Origin: an uncultured Bacilli bacterium
GTDB lineage: Bacteria; Bacillota_I; Bacilli_A; RF39; UBA660
Direction of reading: 5' to 3'
Length of the DNA: 34,100 nucleotides
Assembly (NCBI GenBank): GCA_904374795.1
Contig: CAJFEV010000007.1
Span: 1-34,100, forward strand
Shown here: positions 26,950 to 34,100 of the stretch, one piece after another
Position numbering within the stretch: the stretch's first letter is position 1
How the letters are laid out: the number at the start of each line of letters is the position of its first letter
Translations under genes and position numbers: made by a program
Notes under the pieces: model-generated
Databases searched by the model: none
Told to the model about the DNA's origin: nothing
Seen by the model: the letters and a program-made list of their open reading frames with translations, nothing else

Positions 26950-27834
26950 ATGATGGAAGAAAAAATTATAAAATTAATTATGGATAGTATATCAAACGGT
27001 CAGTTTTCTGAAAAAGAATTTATTAATAAATTAGTTGAAATAGAAGTTACATATTATAATTTGAATAAATATATAAGAAATATTAAATTTGAACAAAAGC
27101 CAAATGTCACTGGAAAAACAGATATGGCATATGATTTGCAAACTAAAAGTATAATTATTTATTTAGTAAATTATCATAAAATGCTTATAGAAAAGCTAAA
27201 AAATATCTCTCTTATTAATAAAAGTATGTTTCCTTTTGTCATGCCAATAGCCACTTTCAAATCAGTATCTCATGAAATAAATCATGCAAATCAAATCCAA
27301 CTTCTTTCAAAAAATCGAAAAAGTATTGAAGCTGAAGTACTTAAAATTGCTTTTTTACCATATATAATGACGTCGAAAGAAATACTATTCAAAGTATTAT
27401 TTAATAAATCAGCATCTCCAGATAGAATCAAAGAAACTGAAGAAATATATCAAAAAAGTTACATTATCAATCCTTTTGAAAGAATGGCAGATATTAAATC
27501 ATTAGAAATCACCAAAAATATCTTATCTTTAATGAAAGGTTGTTTATCTTTACAAGAATATTATGAAGTAGAAATGTTATCTAAAGAATTAAGCGCATAT
27601 GTCAATTTTCCTGAACAATTTCCATTATTAACTTATATCCAGCAATGTCATCTAGAAGAGAAGATAAAAGACTCATCATTATTTGATTCCTTTCCAACAA
27701 TACTTACACAACAATGTTTAGACTTACCTTTGAAAGAAAGAATTAATTTTGGTTTTCCAATAACAAAAGATGAACAAGAAAATCTAAAAATAAGATTAGA
27801 TGTTCAGACAAGAAGATTATTTCCCGGGAAATAA
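26950..27834 (+). CDS. Unknown protein with a zinc-metalloprotease-like HEINH motif
   Basis: 294 aa, soluble: no signal peptide or membrane segment seen. The family was not recognised. Residues 104-116 read KSVSHEINHANQI, an HExxH motif (His108, Glu109, His112). Further on NPFERMADIKSLE offers Glu177 as a possible third zinc ligand, as in gluzincins. The rest is helical and Lys/Ile-rich. It has its own promoter and sits between jag and mnmE, a junction that usually holds no gene. Its last codons (LFPGK and stop) are made by a perfect Noc-binding site. Peptidase activity is inference from the motif only. Confidence 0.7.
   Translation: MMEEKIIKLIMDSISNGQFSEKEFINKLVEIEVTYYNLNKYIRNIKFEQKPNVTGKTDMAYDLQTKSIIIYLVNYHKMLIEKLKNISLINKSMFPFVMPIATFKSVSHEINHANQIQLLSKNRKSIEAEVLKIAFLPYIMTSKEILFKVLFNKSASPDRIKETEEIYQKSYIINPFERMADIKSLEITKNILSLMKGCLSLQEYYEVEMLSKELSAYVNFPEQFPLLTYIQQCHLEEKIKDSSLFDSFPTILTQQCLDLPLKERINFGFPITKDEQENLKIRLDVQTRRLFPGK
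27818..27833. promoter_or_regulatory. Noc-binding site (NBS) over the stop codon before mnmE
   Basis: Perfect TATTTCCCGGGAAATA covering the last codons and stop of the HEINH gene, seven bases before the mnmE -35. Confidence 0.87.
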
Positions 27835-27839
27835 TTTTT

Positions 27840-27868
27840 TTTACATATAAACAAAATAATGATATAAT
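27840..27868 (+). promoter_or_regulatory. mnmE promoter
   Basis: TTTACA (27840-27845), a 17-bp spacer and TATAAT (27863-27868) with TGA just upstream (extended -10). Confidence 0.75.
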
Positions 27869-27890
27869 ACCCGCGAGTGGAAGTGATATT

Positions 27891-29246
27891 ATGGATACAA
27901 CAATTGCCGCAATTTCAACCAATAGTATTGGAATAGGAGCTATCAATATAGTTAGAGTAAGCGGACCAGAAGCAGTAGAAATTGTTAGTAAAATTTTTAA
28001 AAATAAAAAATTCAAAAATGCAGAATCTCATACAATTCATTACGGATTTATTAAAGACGGTGATAATGTAATAGATGAAGTATTAGTAATGCTCATGCGT
28101 GCTCCAAAAACCTATACAAAAGAGGATGTAGTAGAAATAAATTGTCATGGAGGAAATATAACAGCTAATAAAATACTAGAATTATTGTATGTAAATGGAG
28201 CAGTACCAGCAGAACCTGGTGAGTTTACAAAAAGAGCTTTTTTAAATGGGCGGATTAATTTATTAGAAGCAGAGAGTATTGAAGATTTACTAGAAGCTAA
28301 AAATGAAAATGCAAGAAAAATGGCAATTAATGGTGTAAGTGGCAAAACAACAAAACTAATACAAGACTTGCGAGAAAAAATGGTTTCCTTACTTGCAAAT
28401 ATTGAGGTAAATATTGATTATCCAGAATATATTGATGAATTACAAATTACCAAAGAAAATATTACTCCAGTTTTAACCGAGATAAAAAATGAATTACAAA
28501 AAATAGTTGAAGAATCTGAAAATAGCAAAAAAATAAAAAATGGAATAAATATTGCAATCATAGGAAGACCCAATGTAGGAAAATCATCTTTGTTAAACGC
28601 ATTATTAGAAGAAGATAAAGCAATAGTAACAGATATATCCGGTACAACTAGAGATGTTGTGGAAGGAACTATTGAATACAAAGGAATCGATTTAAATTTT
28701 ATCGATACCGCTGGAATTCGAGATACAGAAGATACTGTTGAAAAAATAGGTGTAGAAAAAAGCAAAAAAATTCTAGAACAAGCAGATATCACCATTTTAG
28801 TTTTAAACAACAATGAAAAATTAACAAAAGATGATAAAAAATTGTTAGAAAAAATAGAAAAACAAAAAGCAATTATTTTTATTAACAAAGTAGATTTAGA
28901 TTCAAAAATAGAAGATTTAGAAACTTCGAAAAAAATTCTTTATGGAAGTACGAAAACAAATAGAGGATTAGATGATTTAAAAGAAGAAATTTTAAAAAGT
29001 TTTTCTTTAGAAGATATGAGTTATAAAGATTTAAGCTTTTTATTTAATACTCGTCAAATTTCTCTAGCGAAGCAAGCTTTAAAAAGTATCAATCATGTAA
29101 TGGAAGAAAATCAAAAAGATATCCCCGTAGACATGCTTGCTATAGATATTAAAGATGCTTGGGAAAACTTAGGAAAAATCATAGGCGAAGCTTATGAAGA
29201 AGAACTAGTAGATAATATATTTAAAAGATTTTGTTTAGGAAAGTAG
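27891..29246 (+). CDS. mnmE: tRNA modification GTPase MnmE
   Basis: 451 aa. The N-terminal tetrahydrofolate-binding domain (1-118) and helical domain enclose a Ras-like G domain with GRPNVGKSSLLNALL (P-loop), DISGTTRDV, DTAGIRDTED and NKVD. It ends in FCLGK, the conserved C-terminal CxGK with the catalytic Cys. With MnmG it makes the cmnm5U34 wobble modification of tRNA. The start has a weak site (GTGGAAG). Confidence 0.97.
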   Translation: MDTTIAAISTNSIGIGAINIVRVSGPEAVEIVSKIFKNKKFKNAESHTIHYGFIKDGDNVIDEVLVMLMRAPKTYTKEDVVEINCHGGNITANKILELLYVNGAVPAEPGEFTKRAFLNGRINLLEAESIEDLLEAKNENARKMAINGVSGKTTKLIQDLREKMVSLLANIEVNIDYPEYIDELQITKENITPVLTEIKNELQKIVEESENSKKIKNGINIAIIGRPNVGKSSLLNALLEEDKAIVTDISGTTRDVVEGTIEYKGIDLNFIDTAGIRDTEDTVEKIGVEKSKKILEQADITILVLNNNEKLTKDDKKLLEKIEKQKAIIFINKVDLDSKIEDLETSKKILYGSTKTNRGLDDLKEEILKSFSLEDMSYKDLSFLFNTRQISLAKQALKSINHVMEENQKDIPVDMLAIDIKDAWENLGKIIGEAYEEELVDNIFKRFCLGK

Positions 29247-29254
29247 GTGAGCAC

Positions 29255-31120
29255 ATGAAATATGAAGTAATAGTTGTTGGTGGCGGACATGCCGGTATCG
29301 AAGCAAGTCATATCGCTGCATTTAAAGGACATAAAACTCTTTTAATTACAATGAACAAAAAAAATATTGGAGACATGCCATGCAATCCATCAATTGGCGG
29401 TACAGCTAAAGGAATTATTGTAAGAGAAATTGATGCTCTAGGTGGAATAATGGGACGAATAGCCGATATTTCACATTTTCAAATTAAAATGCTAAACAAT
29501 TCAAAAGGACCAGCTGTTCGTTCTCTAAGAGCTCAAGCAGATAAAATCACTTATCCACAAAATATGCAAAAAGAACTTGAAAATACTCCAAATTTATCTA
29601 TTTTAGAAGGAACAGTAGAAGATTTAATAGTGGAAAAGAATAGTGTAAAAGGAGTAGTTCTAGCAGATGGGACAAAAATCGAATCATCTATGGTTATTTT
29701 AACAACCGGAACATACTTAAAAGCAAATATTTTAATAGGCTCAGAAAGTACGCCATCAGGACCACATGGCGAACCAAGAAGTAATCATTTAAGCGATAAC
29801 TTAAAAAAATATGGCTTTACAATCCAACGCCTAAAAACGGGAACACCACAAAGAATAAAAGCATCATCTATTGACTTTTCAAAAATGCAACCAGAATATG
29901 GAGATAATACCTACTGGACATTTTCTTTTGATAACCCTCCAGCATATAAAATCAATGAACAACAAAAATGTTTTCTAATTTATACTAATGAAAACACTCA
30001 TAAAGTTATTTTAGATAACCTAGATAAATCGGCAATGTACGGTGGATTTGTAACAGGAGTAGGACCAAGATATTGTCCAAGTATTGAAGATAAACTTGTT
30101 CGTTTTAAAGATAAAGAAAGACATCAATTATTTTTAGAGCCAGAAAGTCTTTATTATGATGAATGGTATTTACAAGGTTTTTCAACATCAATGCCTAGAG
30201 ATATTCAAGAGCGTATGGTCCATAGTTTAAGTGGACTAGAAAACGCAGTGATTTCAAAATATGCTTATGCAATTGAATATGATGCAATAGACCCTCTTCA
30301 AATAACTCCATCATTAGAGTCAAAAATCATCCATAATTTATTTACTGCAGGCCAAATAAATGGTACAAGCGGTTATGAAGAAGCAGCCGGACAAGGTTTA
30401 ATTGCTGGAATAAATGCTAGTTTAAAACTAGAAAAAAAAGAGCCTCTTATATTAAAGAGAAATGATGCATATATTGGAGTTTTAATAGATGATTTAGTAA
30501 CCAAAGGAACGGCTGAACCTTATCGTATGTTAACATCACGAGCTGAATTTCGATTAATCCTTCGCCATGATAATGCCGACTTAAGATTAAGAGAATATGC
30601 TCATCAAGTAGGAAGTATAACTGAAAGACAGTATCAAAATTATCAAAAACGGTTACAAAAAATCCAAGAAGGGGAAAAATATCTCCAAGAAACAAAATTA
30701 AAAATCACTCCAGAAATTAAGGAAATATTTGAAGAAAACCAAAAAGAAATCCCAAATATAACAGATAGTCTATACAATTTATTAAAAAGACCCGAAATTA
30801 CCATGGAATTTTTAGAAAAAATTTTAGAAATTCCTATGGATAATCAAACAAAAGAAGAATTAGAGATTCAAATAAAATATGAAGGATACATAAAAAAGAC
30901 CTATAAAGAAGTTGAAAAAATGAAAAAATTAGAAGAAAAAATGATTCCGAAAGATATAGATTATCAAAAAGTCAAAAACTTGGCTTCAGAAGCTCGTCAA
31001 AAATTAGAAAAAGTAAGACCAATTTCAGTCGGTCAGGCGGCAAGAATTAGTGGAGTAAATCCTTCTGATATAGCTATTTTAAGTGTGTATTTAAAGAAAG
31101 AGTATAGTAAAGATGAATAA
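29255..31120 (+). CDS. mnmG: tRNA uridine 5-carboxymethylaminomethyl modification enzyme MnmG
   Basis: 621 aa from the ATG at 29255, behind AGGTGAG; an in-frame TTG at 29231 overlaps mnmE and is unlikely. FAD-binding GGGHAGIEA near the start, the MnmG signature GDMPCNPSIGGTAKG, a central GEPRSNHLSDN, and a C-terminal helical domain with PISVGQAARISGVNPSDIAIL for MnmE contact. Partner of MnmE in the same operon. Confidence 0.97.
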   Translation: MKYEVIVVGGGHAGIEASHIAAFKGHKTLLITMNKKNIGDMPCNPSIGGTAKGIIVREIDALGGIMGRIADISHFQIKMLNNSKGPAVRSLRAQADKITYPQNMQKELENTPNLSILEGTVEDLIVEKNSVKGVVLADGTKIESSMVILTTGTYLKANILIGSESTPSGPHGEPRSNHLSDNLKKYGFTIQRLKTGTPQRIKASSIDFSKMQPEYGDNTYWTFSFDNPPAYKINEQQKCFLIYTNENTHKVILDNLDKSAMYGGFVTGVGPRYCPSIEDKLVRFKDKERHQLFLEPESLYYDEWYLQGFSTSMPRDIQERMVHSLSGLENAVISKYAYAIEYDAIDPLQITPSLESKIIHNLFTAGQINGTSGYEEAAGQGLIAGINASLKLEKKEPLILKRNDAYIGVLIDDLVTKGTAEPYRMLTSRAEFRLILRHDNADLRLREYAHQVGSITERQYQNYQKRLQKIQEGEKYLQETKLKITPEIKEIFEENQKEIPNITDSLYNLLKRPEITMEFLEKILEIPMDNQTKEELEIQIKYEGYIKKTYKEVEKMKKLEEKMIPKDIDYQKVKNLASEARQKLEKVRPISVGQAARISGVNPSDIAILSVYLKKEYSKDE

Positions 31121-31817
31121 AGAAGAGTTTTTAAAAGAAATCAAAAAATTAAATATAAAACTTACAGATACAATGCTTCATCAACTAGAAGAATATGCTG
31201 ATTTCCTTTTAGCGTATAATGAACATACAAATTTGACAGCAATAAAAACAAAAGAAGAAGTATATCTAAAACATTTCTATGATTCTTTAACCTTAGTTAA
31301 AATTGCAAATTTCCAAAATGGTAAACTTTTAGATGTTGGAACAGGAGCAGGTTTTCCAGGACTTGTATTAGCCATTGTATTTCCAAACCTAAAAGTTACA
31401 TTACTTGATAGCAATAATAAAAAAATAACTTTTTTGAATGAATGTATTGAAAGATTACACCTTCAAAATGTTCAAACAGTTTATAGTAGGGCAGAAAATT
31501 ATACGAGAGCTCATCGTGAATACTATGATTTTGTAACTTCTAGAGCTGTTGCTGAACTACGAATTTTACTAGAACTTAATATTCCAGCTTTAAAAGTAAA
31601 TGGAAATTTTCTAGTAATGAAAGGTAATCTTGAAGAAGAATTAGAAAAAGCATTAAATACAATGAAGATATTAAATTGCAAAATACTAACACAAGAAAAA
31701 TTTAACTTACCGAATAATGGCGGAACAAGAACCTTAATGTCCATTATAAAAGAAAAAGAAACAGATAAGAAATATCCTAGAACATATGATAAAATAAAAA
31801 AGAAATCAATAAATTAA
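31113..31817 (+). CDS. rsmG: 16S rRNA (guanine-527-N7) methyltransferase RsmG
   Basis: 234 aa. SAM-binding LLDVGTGAGFPGLVLAI and the RsmG signature VTSRAVAELRILLEL. Overlaps the end of mnmG by 8 bp. In B. subtilis the next genes are noc-soj-spo0J; here the HD/RelA-type fusion gene follows after 10 bp. Confidence 0.95.
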   Translation: MNKEEFLKEIKKLNIKLTDTMLHQLEEYADFLLAYNEHTNLTAIKTKEEVYLKHFYDSLTLVKIANFQNGKLLDVGTGAGFPGLVLAIVFPNLKVTLLDSNNKKITFLNECIERLHLQNVQTVYSRAENYTRAHREYYDFVTSRAVAELRILLELNIPALKVNGNFLVMKGNLEEELEKALNTMKILNCKILTQEKFNLPNNGGTRTLMSIIKEKETDKKYPRTYDKIKKKSIN

Positions 31818-31827
31818 AGGAGTAGAA

Positions 31828-33681
31828 ATGAATAATATTAATCCAAAATTAAAAAAATATATAGAAAATGAAATATTTCCCTTGTATGCAAAAAATGATG
31901 AGGGACACGGAATAGAGCACATTAAATATGTAATAAGAAGATGCATGGAATTCTCAAGTCAATTTCAAAATATAAACATAGATATGCTTTATACAATCGC
32001 TTCTTTTCATGATCTTGCTCATCATATTGACAAAGATCAACATGAAATACTTTCAGCAAAAATTTTTTATGAAGATGGAAAACTAAAAGAATTTTTTAAC
32101 GAAGAACAAAGAAAAATAATGAAAGATGCAATTGAAGATCATCGTGCAAGTTTAGAATATACACCAAGAAATGATTATGGAAAGATTCTATCTTCAGCAG
32201 ATAGAACGACAAATTTAAATAAATCTATTGAACGAACACATTTATATTCAAGTAAAAATTATCCGGAATTGACATTAGAGCAAAAAATTGAAAGAGCATA
32301 TAATTATATTAAGAAAAAATATGGAAAAATGGGATATGCTCCTACATATTGTAAAGATCCAGATTATGAAAAAATGAACGCAGAAGTTGAAGCATTACTT
32401 AGCAGTAAAGCTAAATTTGTTTTAAAATACTTACAAGTTAATAATATACAGGATATAAAAATAAAAGCAAAATATTTTGCAATTGAAGCTCATAAAGATC
32501 AAAAAAGAAAAAGTGAACCTGATAAACCAATGATAATTCATCCTATCAGTGTAGCTATGATTTTAGAACAATATGGCTTTGATGATCATGTCATCGCGGC
32601 AGGTTATTTACATGATGTAGTAGAAGACACAAAATATACTATAGAAGATATTGAAAAGGAATTTGGTAGGGATATTGCCTCTTTAGTTATGGGAGCATCT
32701 GAACCAGACAAATCTTTATCGTGGGAAGAAAGAAAACAACATACAATCGAAGAAACAAAAAAACTTCCTTTACGAAACAAATTAGTTATATGTGCTGATA
32801 AAATTAATAATGTCGAAGATTTATATTTAAAATTTGAAAAAAATGGTCAAAAAGATTTTTCTTCATTTAAAAGAGGAGAAGAAAAACAAAAATGGTATTA
32901 TACAAATATTTATAAAAGTTTGATTTTTAATGAAAATAAAGATCTACCTATTTTTAACCGTTTAAAAGCAGCATTAGAACTTGTATTTGGTAAAAAAGAA
33001 GATCTTTTTTTAAGAGATAAAGTGTTTTTTGGAAAAGAAAAATATTATCAAGAGTTAAAAAAGATAAACGCTCAAAGACAAGAGTTACTCCAACTAAAAA
33101 AATTATGCTCGTCAAATCCATCTTTTGTTATCGATTTTAGTGGAGCTCCAAAATATGATAATTCAAGAATCATAGAAAGTTTATATGACTTTTTTCAAAT
33201 AGCAAATTTCGATATAAAACTAATTGAAAATACTTCTAACTTAGAAAATATTTCTCAAATAAAAGGAATAGTATTTACAAGGGGTTTATTAAATGAATTA
33301 ATTCACTGTTATATTCAGTTTTTAAATAAAGAAATCTCAAAAAATACTTATTTGGAAATTCAAAGAAAATATTTAGCTTTATTCAAACAATCAATTGATT
33401 TTCACATTATAAATTACATGGATCCTTTAGTTTTATTGCAAAAAGAATATTTATCTAGAATAGGTTTTGGATTAAATAGTATTGCAGATTTTAATAAAAT
33501 TAATAAATTTAATGATACATTAACCTTTTTTTATCACCAATTTTTAGAGAAAGAAAAAAAATGTAGTTTTATAGATACTACATTTAAAAGTACCTTAGAT
33601 ACTACTATAGAATTAACTGAACAAGTTTTACCATTAATAAGAAAAAAATATATAAAAAAATTTCAAAAAGAAATTGAATAA
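31828..33681 (+). CDS. Three-domain protein: HD phosphohydrolase + RelA/SpoT-type HD + degenerate P-loop kinase-like domain
   Basis: 617 aa. Domain 1 (about 1-190) is an HD fold: HGIEH (His31), FHDLAHH (His61-Asp62) and SSADRTTNL (Asp125). Domain 2 (about 210-340) is a (p)ppGpp-hydrolase-type HD: AHKDQKRKSEPDKPMIIHP (His222, His238), LHDVVEDT (His262-Asp263, Glu266-Asp267) and ADKINN (Asp324, Asn328). No synthetase domain follows. Domain 3 (about 430-617) begins FVIDFSGAPKYDNSRIIESL, the layout of a nucleoside-kinase P-loop in which the GK[ST] is replaced by DNS, so ATP binding is probably lost. It is in the mnmE-mnmG-rsmG operon (AAGGAG site). A role in alarmone or nucleotide turnover is inferred; the ligand is unknown. 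Confidence 0.75.
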   Translation: MNNINPKLKKYIENEIFPLYAKNDEGHGIEHIKYVIRRCMEFSSQFQNINIDMLYTIASFHDLAHHIDKDQHEILSAKIFYEDGKLKEFFNEEQRKIMKDAIEDHRASLEYTPRNDYGKILSSADRTTNLNKSIERTHLYSSKNYPELTLEQKIERAYNYIKKKYGKMGYAPTYCKDPDYEKMNAEVEALLSSKAKFVLKYLQVNNIQDIKIKAKYFAIEAHKDQKRKSEPDKPMIIHPISVAMILEQYGFDDHVIAAGYLHDVVEDTKYTIEDIEKEFGRDIASLVMGASEPDKSLSWEERKQHTIEETKKLPLRNKLVICADKINNVEDLYLKFEKNGQKDFSSFKRGEEKQKWYYTNIYKSLIFNENKDLPIFNRLKAALELVFGKKEDLFLRDKVFFGKEKYYQELKKINAQRQELLQLKKLCSSNPSFVIDFSGAPKYDNSRIIESLYDFFQIANFDIKLIENTSNLENISQIKGIVFTRGLLNELIHCYIQFLNKEISKNTYLEIQRKYLALFKQSIDFHIINYMDPLVLLQKEYLSRIGFGLNSIADFNKINKFNDTLTFFYHQFLEKEKKCSFIDTTFKSTLDTTIELTEQVLPLIRKKYIKKFQKEIE

Positions 33682-33684
33682 AAT

Positions 33685-34089
33685 TTATCTTAAATGATAG
33701 CCAGAAGAATTAAATTGATATTTTTTTAAGGAACGAGCTAGTTCCTTATTTCCATTTCCTGTTTCAGCATATTTATGACCAGCTCTTAAAATATTATCTA
33801 TTATTGCATCACCATTTTTTAAAGTGCCTAAATTTTCACTTTTACATTGTAAAGGTAAGAAGCCTTGTTCTTCATAAATAGACCATAAATAGTCATTATC
33901 GTTTTTAGGAATAAAAAGACAATAAAGTTCCATACCATTATAAATAAAATAGTAATCATCAAATAATAAATTTTGATTAATTATTCTATTTTTATTATTA
34001 AGGATGAAACTTAAAGCATCTTGAATAGAAAGACCTTTATCTAAAAAAGTTTGAAAAATTGGAAGAAAATCATTAAATTCGTTTCTCAT
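33685..34089 (-). CDS. Unknown protein
   Basis: 134 aa, not recognised. Soluble-looking, acidic N-terminal half with aromatic residues (DDYYFIYNGMELYCLFIPKN), Gly/Asn-rich C-terminal part (GHKYAETGNGNKELARSL). It converges on the HD-fusion gene with only three bases between stop codons. The ATG at 34089 is eleven bases from the window edge; no clear ribosome site is visible, so the gene may begin further out. Confidence 0.5.
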   Translation of the reverse strand: MRNEFNDFLPIFQTFLDKGLSIQDALSFILNNKNRIINQNLLFDDYYFIYNGMELYCLFIPKNDNDYLWSIYEEQGFLPLQCKSENLGTLKNGDAIIDNILRAGHKYAETGNGNKELARSLKKYQFNSSGYHLR

Positions 34090-34100
34090 TTTGGGTACTC

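Noticed and set aside
28418-28888. Minus-strand open frame inside mnmE (156 aa)
   Set aside because: It is a low-complexity hydrophobic antisense shadow of the MnmE G domain.

Overview
The window is the replication-origin region of a low-GC Firmicutes-type (Bacilli-like) chromosome. Gene order resembles the Bacillus subtilis origin: rpmH-rnpA-yidC-jag-mnmE-mnmG-rsmG run rightward, and dnaA-dnaN-recF-gyrB-gyrA-SRP RNA-tadA-dnaX-ybaB-recR-bofA-like-holB-ricT-trmN6-pth-mfd-spoVT-metG-tatD-3D protein run leftward. Strand use switches at the dnaA/rpmH intergenic region, as expected for bidirectional replication from there. TGA serves as a stop codon (for example at the end of trmN6), so the standard bacterial code fits. 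The very AT-rich sequence and the partial loss of Bacillus genes suggest a gut Bacilli lineage of the Erysipelotrichales/RF39 kind. That placement is inference.

Left end (1-1484): an ISL3-type insertion sequence with 26-bp inverted ends. Its transposase is split by a -1 frame change. It sits ten bases past the stop codon of a 3D-domain cell-wall protein gene. From 1495 to 5182 lie the 3D gene, tatD, metG with a T-box leader, and a SpoVT-like regulator. From 5233 to 14633 there is a dense run of repair, translation and polymerase-loader genes, then the small SRP RNA.

Between the SRP RNA promoter and the gyrA terminator lies an 800-bp gene-free stretch holding eight parS centromere sites (ParB-binding) and one Noc-binding site. 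Six of the eight parS sites are followed, 3-6 bp downstream and always in the same orientation, by a DnaA-box-like 9-mer TTATNNACA. This repeated parS + DnaA-box module is the most unusual structure in the window. Four more perfect Noc sites are scattered through the window, three of them inside genes. No parA, parB or noc gene is present here, although B. subtilis carries them right after rsmG.

From 15575 to 24382 lie gyrA, gyrB, recF, a ComK-family gene where yaaA normally stands, dnaN and dnaA. DnaA boxes lie on both sides of dnaA (a bipartite oriC). The right arm carries rpmH (with an internal deletion), rnpA, a lipoprotein-type yidC, jag, an unknown HExxH protein, mnmE, mnmG and rsmG. 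It continues with a three-domain protein (HD + RelA/SpoT-type HD + degenerate P-loop kinase-like domain) and ends with a convergent unknown gene.

As a whole the window joins replication initiation (DnaA, oriC, DnaA-box modules), chromosome segregation (parS), division-site control (Noc sites), clamp and clamp-loader genes (dnaN, dnaX, holB), supercoiling (gyrAB) and recombination (recF, recR).
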